Assembly (NCBI GenBank): GCA_013306675.1
Contig: JABLUY010000115.1
Location: 1-64,000 of the forward strand
Reading direction: 5' to 3'
From: Thraustochytrium sp. TN22
Lineage: Eukaryota; Sar; Bigyra; Thraustochytrida; Thraustochytriidae
Length of the DNA stretch: 64,000 nt
Positions 53,310-63,476 of this stretch are shown piece after piece. Numbering within the stretch: position 1 is the stretch's first letter; the number at the start of each line of letters is the position of its first letter. The position numbers and the translations under genes are program-made. The notes under the pieces were generated by a model. It was not told where the DNA came from and did no database searches. It worked only from the letters and a program-made list of their open reading frames with translations.

Positions 53310-55889
53310 TTATCGTTTCGAAAAGGAGAGAACGACGGGTAGAAAGAAGAGGCTGAAGGCGCCGCCGAAGAGGCAGATGGACATGAAGCAATAAAAGAAG
53401 ACGCGAAAGACTTCGCTGCCAGCAAATGCGAGCGGCGCGATGCCAATAAAAGTAGTGGAGACGGCAAGGAGAACGGACGGGCCGATGGTGAATAGCGTCT
53501 CGCGGACGCGGGCGTCGGAGGACAGGTGCGAGGGACGAGAGCGAAAGGCCGTGATGAGGTGAGCCACATAGTCGACAGTCAAGCCAATGGCCATGAGGAG
53601 GTTCACGCAGCTGATTGCGTTCAGTGGGATGTCCCAAAAGAGCGGGAGCGAGCCTAGGATGCAGGCAAACACCATGGCCACTACGACCACGCCGAGCAGG
53701 ACCAGGGCAGGGTCCACGATGAGGACTGCCGTCACCAGCGTGATGGCCAAGAGCGCCCACGCGAGGCTAGAGACGGTCTCCTGCACGATGATGCGATACT
53801 GGTCGTAGGTAGGGAAGAGTGCGGAGCTGAGAAAGGCGTTGTTGGCCAGCGGAGATCCGGCCGTGACGCCTTCGGCCGCGCCAAGCAGTGCCACGCTCTT
53901 GCTCACCTCGCCGCCGGGCTGCTGGTAGAACCAGATGCGGCTGGCCTCGATGACGCTCGGATCCGCCACGTTGCGAGCGAAGCAGGACTCGAAGCTCGGC
54001 GCGTACGCGAGGAAGTCCGCCAGCGCCGGCGCAAAATGCTCGCCCGTCACAAAGCCGGTTGTAGGGGACCGCGTTGCGTTCCACACCTCATGCGCCGCGG
54101 CGAAGGCCGTCAGTGCCAGCTGCCAGTCCATGCGGTCCTTGCTGGCGTCCACGATCCTCTCGTCCGCATACACGAGGTCACTCAGCGTACGCACCTGCGT
54201 TTGCACGGTCTCATTCGCGAGGTCCGCGCCAACAACATACAAGCCGACTGGCGTGAAGCCCTCGATGGACCCAAAGTACGCTTCGGACACGGCGTAGAAG
54301 TCTTGCAGATACGAGCTGTCCGGAGCGATGAGCCTAAAGTCGAAGTCGTTCCTGACGAGGGTCGCCTGCCACGCGCCCACGGTTGCCATAGCCAAAAAGA
54401 GAACCACGACAACCGCCTTGACGGCCGGTCGCAGGAGCATGTCGGCAAAAACATCCCGGAAGAAGATGCCGAGCCGGGAGGGACGCGCCGCGTCCGAGTC
54501 GGCGTCTGCCCCGTCTACCGCCACGGCTGCCGCCTCCGCCTTGACCGCCTCCACGGCGGCACTCGCGTCCGCGACGGCGGCACCGGCCCCACGGCGCACC
54601 TTGACGCACGGCAGCCAGTCCCGCCGCCGTGCAGCCTCGCGCTCCGCATCCAGCGCGAGCAGCGCCGGGAAGACGGTCACGTGCGCAATATACAAGAGAA
54701 GGACCGTCAGTGCCGCGTACTGGCCGAACCAGCGCAGCGCCGGCAGCCGCTGGCCCAGCGTCGCGACACCGAAGGCCAGCACGTCCGTCATGGATGTCAC
54801 CGTAATGGAGAGACCGGCCTCATGCATGGCTTCGTGCATGCGCTCCGGAACCGCCTTGGCGGCGCTCGTCCTGTCGAATGCGGCGGCCAACACGATCGCA
54901 TCATCGATGCCAATGGACACCACAATGAATGGCAGGACCTGCGCCAGCGTGTTGAACGGCACGCCGAGCAGCGCGATGAGTCCATAGGAGGCGGCCGTGG
55001 AGAGGAGGATGACGAGTAGCTCCGCCATCGCCAACAAGCCGCGCCCACGCATCGGATCGCATCCCTTGCCCAGGGTCATACTCGCGAAGGCCACCATGAG
55101 CACGTACGCGAGGCCCATCAGGGGTATGTCATGCATCACGGACCCACCAAGCTCCTCGTCCAGGCTCTTGGACGTGAACACGGCCACGTTCACATTCGCG
55201 CGCTCTTTGGTCCCGATCGCAATCACCTCGTCCTCCCACTCGCCTTGGTCGGCGCCCGCGGTCGTGCTGTTGACGCGGTACACGATTTGCAGCGCCTTGG
55301 CCTGCGCCAAGTTGTCTGGTGTCTCCGAATACACGCCGAAATCGATGCCGCGGTCCACCTTGCTGCCGTCCGGGTACCACTCCTCCGCGCACTTGGCCTG
55401 CACAGCCGCGTCCGAGGTCGCCTGCTGGACAAAGGTCGGCGTATCGAAGCTCCAGAATCGCAAGGGGCCGCCTAGCGAGCACCCCGTGCCAAAGGCATTC
55501 GACTCGCACACGTCTGCCAGCATCAGCCCGCGCGTCTTCGTCCTCACAGCGGCCACCTCCTCGTGGATGGCCAGTGTCTCGCGAAGCGCAGCGAGTGTCA
55601 GCACGTTGGCGCCCTCCTCTTTGGCCGTCACGAATAAGAAGCTCGTGGCGGGTGCGGGCGGGAAGCTAGCCTGCACATACCTTGCGTTTTGCATCGCGAC
55701 TGAGTTCTGATCCACCCAGAGCCTGTTACCGTCCGTCACCTCCTTCAGCAGCCGCATGCACGCCCCTAAATGCACCGCAATTACGACAAAGGTCGCTAGC
55801 GTCGCTCTTGGCCGCGCCGCGCACGCGCCGGCCGTGGCCGCCAGGGTCGCCGCCAGCGCCCCATTGAAGGCAGCGAGCCATCTTGCCAT
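53310..55889 (-). CDS. P12: divergent Patched-like RND protein
   Basis: 859 residues from the ATG at 55887-55889 (MARWLAAFNGALAATLAATA). 12 TMs. The loop after TM1 reads LWVDQNSVAM (subtype-B-like) and includes QATSDAAVQAKC. TM4, however, has the full acid pair (SIGIDDAIVL), and TM10 has GLTVDYVAH. The linker after TM6 is longer and Ala/Val/Asp-rich after RRRDWLPC. The tail is nearly absent (LSFSKR). It mixes features of both subtypes and is the most divergent member, placed at the right edge of the cluster. It may be close to the ancestral form; that is inference. Confidence 0.9.
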   Translation of the reverse strand: MARWLAAFNGALAATLAATAGACAARPRATLATFVVIAVHLGACMRLLKEVTDGNRLWVDQNSVAMQNARYVQASFPPAPATSFLFVTAKEEGANVLTLAALRETLAIHEEVAAVRTKTRGLMLADVCESNAFGTGCSLGGPLRFWSFDTPTFVQQATSDAAVQAKCAEEWYPDGSKVDRGIDFGVYSETPDNLAQAKALQIVYRVNSTTAGADQGEWEDEVIAIGTKERANVNVAVFTSKSLDEELGGSVMHDIPLMGLAYVLMVAFASMTLGKGCDPMRGRGLLAMAELLVILLSTAASYGLIALLGVPFNTLAQVLPFIVVSIGIDDAIVLAAAFDRTSAAKAVPERMHEAMHEAGLSITVTSMTDVLAFGVATLGQRLPALRWFGQYAALTVLLLYIAHVTVFPALLALDAEREAARRRDWLPCVKVRRGAGAAVADASAAVEAVKAEAAAVAVDGADADSDAARPSRLGIFFRDVFADMLLRPAVKAVVVVLFLAMATVGAWQATLVRNDFDFRLIAPDSSYLQDFYAVSEAYFGSIEGFTPVGLYVVGADLANETVQTQVRTLSDLVYADERIVDASKDRMDWQLALTAFAAAHEVWNATRSPTTGFVTGEHFAPALADFLAYAPSFESCFARNVADPSVIEASRIWFYQQPGGEVSKSVALLGAAEGVTAGSPLANNAFLSSALFPTYDQYRIIVQETVSSLAWALLAITLVTAVLIVDPALVLLGVVVVAMVFACILGSLPLFWDIPLNAISCVNLLMAIGLTVDYVAHLITAFRSRPSHLSSDARVRETLFTIGPSVLLAVSTTFIGIAPLAFAGSEVFRVFFYCFMSICLFGGAFSLFFLPVVLSFSKR

Positions 55890-56618
55890 GGCTGATGAAT
55901 TTCAACCTGGTTTGCTTGCCCGCACCTATACTCTGCCCCGGCTAGGCTAGTGGGCGCCCAATCCGCGTCGCCTAAGCCGCGGCGTCTTCTCTCAGTGGCT
56001 GCCACTGGCCGGATCGGCCGTGCCATCCGTGCCCGTGTCCGAGTTCGAGTTCAAGTCAGAACGAAGGTTCAACGGCTCTGCCAGCTTCTGCGGCATTGTT
56101 TCTACTAGCTGAACTCCGCGTCATGCCCACTGGCCTGACCTCGAGCTTGCTGCCTGTCCTAACAAGCCGGACCGCCCGCGCAAGCTTCGCTGGAATCGAC
56201 TTGTGCTTGACTCGACCCGGAACTTGTGAAGAAGGCGACGGCCAGCGGCGGGCCCGGGCCGTGAGAGCCTGTTGAGTCGTGAGTGACCAGTGTCAGGCTC
56301 AGGCGCGGCGGCTCACTGGCAGTGCCAGTGGCACTGCAATACCAGGCCGCGACAGGTTGAGCGCGAGAGAGCACATCATACAGTGCACGTCGGCGCCAGT
56401 GGCCGTGCCTGAGCGCCTTGCCGAGGACCAGCACCGACTTGTCCAAACCACGTGGCCAGGCACGCAACGTCTGGTTGCAGTGCGAGAACAAGGCTTCGAC
56501 CGCACGTGCTCTGAGGCTGCTTGCTTCTCGCGACACTGGTCTTGCGAGCAATGTTCTTGCAGAGCGGCAACGCCCGGTCGTGCGGCGAAGCAGGCGCGGC
56601 GCGCGGCCTGTCTGTACG
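55890..56618. other. Divergent intergenic region between P12 and the Pus7 gene
   Basis: Should contain both promoters. The clearest copy of the recurring spacer motif, CACTGGCAGTGCCAGTG, is at 56314-56330. No gene seen; an open frame continuous with Pus7 extends upstream but has no ATG. Confidence 0.55.
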
Positions 56619-58196
56619 ATGAGCTCGGCCGAGGCCCCGGCGGTAGCAGCGCCTCCGACCACGGGCAGCAGCAATGGCGGCGGCGGCGGCAGCAGCAGCA
56701 GCAGCACCACCACCAAGGCCACCACCACCAGAGCCACCGAAGCGACCAAGGCTGCGCTCGACGCTCGCGCGGAGCGAGCGGCGGCGAACCCGGAGGAGGC
56801 GGCACGCTTCGAGGCGCTGCGCGAAGCGTTCCGACTGGAGCGCTTGGCACTGGTGCGCGACACGGCGCTGCAGGGCGTGGGCGGCGAGCTCAAGGAGGAG
56901 CCCGCATACTTTAATGTGACGGAAATCCCATTCGCAGCGCAGGACGAGGAGAGCCCAAGGGACGGCGCTGCATCGGACGGCGCTGCATCGTACGCGTGGA
57001 TTACGGTGACGCGGTCCGGCATGAACACCTTGGACGTGGCGCACCGCCTGGAGAAGCTCCTGGGGACGCGGCGCAACGCGATCGGATTCGCCGGCCTCAA
57101 GGACAAGCGGGCGACGTGCACGCAGACCTTTAGCGTGCCGCTGGAACCAGGCAGTTCGCTGGAGGACCTGGGGAAGCGCGTCGAGGCCGACTCGGGCTCA
57201 CCCGCGCTGCAGCTCGTCGAGGTGCAGGCGGCCAAGAGCAAGCTGTACAAGGGTGGCCTGCGCGGCAACCGCTTCCGCATTCTCGTCACGCGGCTGGCCG
57301 TGAGTGCTGACGAAGCGGTCGACCGCGCGCGGCGCATTGCCGAGGACCTGCGCGACAAGGGCGTGGCGAATTACTTTGGCGAGCAGCGGCTTGGCTTCAA
57401 GGGACGAAGCGCCTTGACTGGGTACAAGGAGCTGCGCATGGCATCCGAGTACCTGGCGAGCATCGAGGAGGGCGAGGACGAGCACGAGCAGGCAGAGAAG
57501 AAGAAGAAGGGGGGGGAGGGGGAGGAAAAGGAGGAGGAGAAGGAGGAGGAGGAGGAGGAGGAGGCTGCGGCGGGGAGGAAGCGCAAGGGCTCCCGCAAGG
57601 GGTTTGCCAGCTTTTGTCGCCGTAATTCCAAGCGCAAGCGCTCGCACTCGCGGTCGCGTGGCGGCTTTGGCGGCGTCTTCAACCTCAACGCCTTTCAATC
57701 GGGTGTTTTCAACTGTATGCTGAGCGAGCGCGTTCGCAGCGGGACCTTCTCGCGAGACATGGTGGGCGACCACGTCATGCGGCAGATCGGCGGCGTCTCG
57801 CGCGTGGTGACAGACGACGCGAGTCTGCCTTCGGCGCACGACCGCGCCGAGGGTATCACTTTTGCTCTTCCGCTTCTTGGCGACCGCGTCGGCGCCATGT
57901 CGCAAGGCGAGCCGCAAGTTCTTGAGCGCCGCGTGCTCCAGGAGGTGTGGGACCTTCCGGACGAGGTGCTCTGGCTCTGCAGGCTGCAGTCCACCTTGCG
58001 GCCTGGGCGCATCAGCCTCGCGCAGGCCGATGTACACATTGAGAAAGTGTCTTCCGCCAAGGCCTATCTCGCCAAGGAGTTGCGCTGTGAGTCCGATGCA
58101 GAGGTTGCCGATGGTGAGGCGCTGCTCTTCACCTTTACGCTCCCCAAGGGCGCGTATGCGACCAGCCTGTTGCGTGAGTTTATGATGATACAATAA
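56619..58196 (+). CDS. PUS7: tRNA pseudouridine synthase Pus7 (TruD family)
   Basis: 525 residues from the ATG at 56619-56621 (MSSAEAPAVAAPP). TruD/Pus7 enzymes isomerise uridine to pseudouridine in RNA, in yeast at U13 of tRNAs and U35 of pre-tRNA-Tyr and U2 snRNA. The TruD signature is GFAGLKDKRATCTQ at about 156-169, with D162 the expected catalytic Asp. Further family motifs are NYFGEQRLG (about 249-257), NLNAFQSGVFN (about 353-363) and the C-terminal FTLPKGAYATSLLRE. The N-terminal 40 residues are a Gly/Ser/Thr linker. Between the second and third motifs lies a charged insertion (about 283-348): acidic EEEE runs, then RKRKGSRKG and KRKRSHSRSR, resembling nuclear localisation signals. It is intronless and convergent with the exchanger gene. 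Confidence 0.93.
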   Translation: MSSAEAPAVAAPPTTGSSNGGGGGSSSSSTTTKATTTRATEATKAALDARAERAAANPEEAARFEALREAFRLERLALVRDTALQGVGGELKEEPAYFNVTEIPFAAQDEESPRDGAASDGAASYAWITVTRSGMNTLDVAHRLEKLLGTRRNAIGFAGLKDKRATCTQTFSVPLEPGSSLEDLGKRVEADSGSPALQLVEVQAAKSKLYKGGLRGNRFRILVTRLAVSADEAVDRARRIAEDLRDKGVANYFGEQRLGFKGRSALTGYKELRMASEYLASIEEGEDEHEQAEKKKKGGEGEEKEEEKEEEEEEEAAAGRKRKGSRKGFASFCRRNSKRKRSHSRSRGGFGGVFNLNAFQSGVFNCMLSERVRSGTFSRDMVGDHVMRQIGGVSRVVTDDASLPSAHDRAEGITFALPLLGDRVGAMSQGEPQVLERRVLQEVWDLPDEVLWLCRLQSTLRPGRISLAQADVHIEKVSSAKAYLAKELRCESDAEVADGEALLFTFTLPKGAYATSLLREFMMIQ

Positions 58197-58543
58197 ATGA
58201 GCCGGTTGACATGGTCACAGCGGCGCTCCTCGGTGCTTGATTCACTTGCGAAAGCCAAGTTCTTTTTGGATTTGAAAGTTAGCTGTGGCTCGTAGGGTAC
58301 ATTGGTAAGATGACGCTGCCCAGGTCCCGGATGGGCGTTGTCACGGACGCTCACCACTGCAGAGATCGGTGTCACCATAGACGCTACCCAGATCGAGTCT
58401 CGAGTCGTCGCCGCCAGCCCATGCGGCGCACTGCATGTGACCTACAACAAAGTGGCCACGTGCTCCCACGTCCGCCCTGGAATGACGCACTCTTGTCCCT
58501 AACATACTGTTAGGTTTTCTCTGGCTGCTTCGCCGCTTCCTCG
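58197..58543. other. Convergent spacer between Pus7 and the exchanger gene
   Basis: Holds the 3' ends of two convergent genes. An AATAAA hexamer overlaps the Pus7 stop codon at 58193-58198. Nothing else seen. Confidence 0.5.
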
Positions 58544-60913
58544 TCAGCAACCTTGCGACTGGCGCAGGAGGTCCTGGCCAAGAAAGACGACATAGAGGGC
58601 GAACATGGAGAGGCCGAGAGACTTGGTCATGCGCCATCGGTTGATGGCGATGGTGAAGATGACGGCGACGAGCATGAGGATGAGAATGATGACAGACCAG
58701 AACAGGTCGTCTCCGATGACCTCGACCGAATGGCCCATGATGACATTGAAGAGAAACCAAGGCACGGGCAGACCGATGAGAATGTCGAAGATGTTGCTGC
58801 CGATGGAAGAGGAGACTGCCATGTCGCCAAAGCCCTGCCGTGCGACAATGACGCTGGTGATGAGGTCCGGGATGCTGGTGCCGGCAGCGAGAAAGGTGGT
58901 GCCCATGACGGAGGGCGGTACACCGATGGCGTCGCCCAGCAGGACCGCCGCAAAAACCATGACGTAGGAGTATGCGGCAATCCAGGTGATGCTGAGCCCC
59001 CACGTGAGTGGGTACCAATTCTTGCGGTGATCGCGGCGCACGTCGGGAATGGTGAGCCAGAGCGGGATGACGATGGGCGCCGTGATGATGAAAAGCAGCT
59101 TGCCCTTGAGAGAATCGGGCCACTCCAGCTCGAGCGGGCCGCCGTCTTCCTCGAGCTCGGCCATCTCACTGATCACCTCCTGCCAGAGCATGGACTTGCG
59201 ATACCAGCGGAGGAACTCCTCCTCGCTGATGCGGCCGTTGGCGTCAAGGTCAAACTCCGCGAGGGCTTTGTCGAGCACCTCGTCGGTGAGTGGCTCCCCG
59301 CCGCTGACCATGCGCTCCTTGTGCATGGTCTGAATGACGGCCGCAACCTCATCGCGGTCCAAGTGGAGGTCGCCGGAGGTGTCCATGATGCGAAAGTAGC
59401 GGTGTGCGTCGGCCATGACGCGCTGTTCGCTCTGTAAGTACCACTTTGTGAACGTCTCGAGGTCGATGCCTGCGTCAATTTCGGCACCGAGGTCGGTGAA
59501 AATATGCTTGACCTCGTCCAGCGTTGCTTCCCTCTTGGTGAGCATGGCCAGCACCTGCCTCATCTCCTCCGCCTCGATGCGGCCTGATAGGTTGAGGTCC
59601 AGGCGCTGAAATGTCTCCTTGACGTCGCCCTTGATGCCAGCAACGATCTGAAACTTGGCCTGGTCCAGAAGGTTGACCTCCTTGAACATGAGGTGCAGCA
59701 CGCCGGAACGGAACTGGTCGTGGAAGAGGAAGGGACTCGACTGCCGGCGTGCCTTGTAGTGGTCCTCCGGGCCGTGGTGGACCACCGGTCGCGGGCTTCC
59801 GCTCGGGGCGTCCTTTGGCTGGTCGCCAGCGCCATCGGCGCCGCTCTTGCCGTCGTCACCGCCGAGGGCGGCGGCGGTGGTTGTCTTGGTCGGGTCTGGA
59901 GCGACCTGGCCCGCGCCGGGCGGCGCGCCCCGGCTGCACATGCGCGACAGAAAGCCGCCAACCCGGACCTGCAGGCGCGTATTGAACTTCATGATGAGCA
60001 CGTAGCCCGCATACATGCCGAGCAGGAGCACGGCCTCCCAGGTTTGCACCTCGCTCTTGCCGGAGGACCCGTTCGCGTACAGCAGCGCCAGCACGCAAAG
60101 AGAGATGGCGTAGTACGAGGAGTCGCGCGCCAGCGGCCACCACGTGAGCGCCAGCACCTCCTTGGAGAACATGGCGCACATGCCAATTACGAAGAGCACG
60201 TTGAAGACGGCCGAACCCACGATCGTGCCGAAGCCCACGTTGCTCTTGGACAGAAAGGTGCCCATCACAGACGTGAAGAGCTCCGGCGCGGACCCGCCCG
60301 CGGCCATGAGCGTGGCGCCGGCCACGTCGTTCGACATGTCGAAGCGCTCCACCATCACCTCCAGCGCTGGCACGAAGAACTCGTCGCATACCACCGCCAG
60401 ACCCATGAAGGTGTACAGGAGGATCACCGAGTACAGGACGATGCCAGGTGCCTTGCACGGGTCCAGTGGCGGCAGCGGATACGAGGAGTAGTCCGTCGTG
60501 TCCACGAGGCAGGCATCCTCGCCGACGCTACGGAGGAAATCATTGTGTGCCAGCGTCGTCTCTCTGACGGCCGTGATTCGGGTTGCCACGTCCGGGAGCT
60601 CCGCTGCGCAGAACCTTGCAATGGGGAAGGCCTCGTTTGCGAGGTCTATCAGCGTGCTGTTTGACACCAAAGAGCGCCTCTCTTCTCGTGGAAGGTCGTC
60701 TTTGGACCTGCTGAGGCTGCCCGCGGAGGTGGCCGAGAGTGCCGACGGGCCGGGGAGCTGGCCATAGACAACGCCACGCGTGTACGCTACCGAGGCGCCC
60801 ATGGCGCAGAAGGCGAGTGTTGCCACCGCCGCGCGCGCCTTGTGTCGCTCCGGCCGGGTCTTGCGTACAGCTCCTCGCCATGCTCGGTACCGCGCTGCTG
60901 ACACGGACGTCAT
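58544..60913 (-). CDS. K+-dependent Na+/Ca2+ exchanger (NCKX/SLC24 type) with EF-hands in the cytosolic loop
   Basis: 789 residues from the ATG at 60911-60913; the upstream frame is repeat-derived. An N-terminal hydrophobic segment (about 29-50) is followed by the first exchanger half with the alpha-1 repeat AAGGSAPELFTSVMG (about 203-217). The second half carries the alpha-2 repeat AAGTSIPDLITS (about 675-686) and GSNIFDILIGLPVPW. Both acids that in NCKX2 bind Ca2+ and K+ (in PDLITS and NIFD) are present, which separates it from K+-independent NCX. The large cytosolic loop holds a block of EF-hands at about 430-575, with good loops LDLNLSGRIEAEE, MDTSGDLHLDRDE and FDLDANGRISEEE and one weaker unit. 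Ca2+ should therefore regulate export. Membrane location (plasma membrane or endomembrane) is not determined. Confidence 0.93.
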   Translation of the reverse strand: MTSVSAARYRAWRGAVRKTRPERHKARAAVATLAFCAMGASVAYTRGVVYGQLPGPSALSATSAGSLSRSKDDLPREERRSLVSNSTLIDLANEAFPIARFCAAELPDVATRITAVRETTLAHNDFLRSVGEDACLVDTTDYSSYPLPPLDPCKAPGIVLYSVILLYTFMGLAVVCDEFFVPALEVMVERFDMSNDVAGATLMAAGGSAPELFTSVMGTFLSKSNVGFGTIVGSAVFNVLFVIGMCAMFSKEVLALTWWPLARDSSYYAISLCVLALLYANGSSGKSEVQTWEAVLLLGMYAGYVLIMKFNTRLQVRVGGFLSRMCSRGAPPGAGQVAPDPTKTTTAAALGGDDGKSGADGAGDQPKDAPSGSPRPVVHHGPEDHYKARRQSSPFLFHDQFRSGVLHLMFKEVNLLDQAKFQIVAGIKGDVKETFQRLDLNLSGRIEAEEMRQVLAMLTKREATLDEVKHIFTDLGAEIDAGIDLETFTKWYLQSEQRVMADAHRYFRIMDTSGDLHLDRDEVAAVIQTMHKERMVSGGEPLTDEVLDKALAEFDLDANGRISEEEFLRWYRKSMLWQEVISEMAELEEDGGPLELEWPDSLKGKLLFIITAPIVIPLWLTIPDVRRDHRKNWYPLTWGLSITWIAAYSYVMVFAAVLLGDAIGVPPSVMGTTFLAAGTSIPDLITSVIVARQGFGDMAVSSSIGSNIFDILIGLPVPWFLFNVIMGHSVEVIGDDLFWSVIILILMLVAVIFTIAINRWRMTKSLGLSMFALYVVFLGQDLLRQSQGC

Positions 60914-62553
<1,640 letters not shown>

Positions 62554-63476
62554 TTTGATTCATTGGCCTCCTCTGCGACAACTTGCTCGCGGTTGCGCCT
62601 CCAAACTCGGCCTGCACCGCCAACAACTGCGCCAAACGCGGCGCTCACTGGAACTCTCCCTCACGCACGTGTGCCAGTGGTCGGTCGGCGGTTTTACGCC
62701 ACGCCGAGGCGCCTCGTGATCATGCGCTACATCTTCGTCTTCTTCTTCTTCTTCTTCAACGCCAGCGCCGTGATGCGGTACTCTACGAGGGCGTAAGCCA
62801 GCCAGCTTCTCGGCGAGCTCGCCGGGCAGGCAGGCAGGTGGACGCCCCTCTCTTGCTTCGCGCAGCAGCAAGGCGCTAAGCGCTAAGAAAACATACATTC
62901 ATCGATCATCCCGCTCCACGTGCCAGCTTGGTCTCGAAGTGACCTCGGAGGGACGCTTGCGTTCTGTCCCTTTTCCTTTTGTCTGTTACTAACTGTTGGC
63001 CGGGAATCTGTCAGTGGTGTTCTGACAGTGAGTCCGAGTCAGTCAAGTTGCACCGCGACAGTTGCGGCACCGGGACTGCCAGTATTGGTTGCCAGCGGTC
63101 TGCTTGTGGGCTGCGCGCGGCCTGGCTGCGCGCGGCCTGGCTGCTGGGCGGCTTGCTGCGCGACCTCCTGGGCGGTCTGCTGGGCGGCTGGAGAGTGCGG
63201 AGTGCTTGCAAAACCTTTCATCCACCGTCGTCGTCATCAAATCAACGTGATCCCCCCCAAAACAGAATCCATCAACTTTATCAAAACTCTCCTTGGTCGT
63301 CGTAATCATCTTCGTCATCTCGCGCGTGGCAGGAGTTAGCTTCTAAGCGCTAACAGGGCAGTCGGGAAAGCGCGCGCTCCTGCGCACGGCTGCGCGCTCC
63401 CCATGCCGCGCTCCCATGCCGCGCTCCCATGCAGCGCTCCCACGCCGGATTCCCGCGATGCAGCTTGCTCTCACTT
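62554..63476. other. Convergent spacer between histone H4 and Rab5
   Basis: No gene seen. It includes a TTC run at about 62739-62757. The H4 3' end shows no obvious metazoan-type histone stem-loop, so the message may be polyadenylated. A short repeat of TGCGCGCGGCCTGGC lies at about 63111-63144. Confidence 0.5.

Noticed and set aside
12881-55889. Reading the cluster as bacterial RND efflux (HAE1 or MmpL) genes acquired by transfer
   Set aside because: The proteins have the sterol-sensing domain layout, the ATETSDESVQ luminal motif and the FFRDVYGPF motif before TM7 seen in eukaryotic Patched-related proteins. Base composition also matches the rest of the window.
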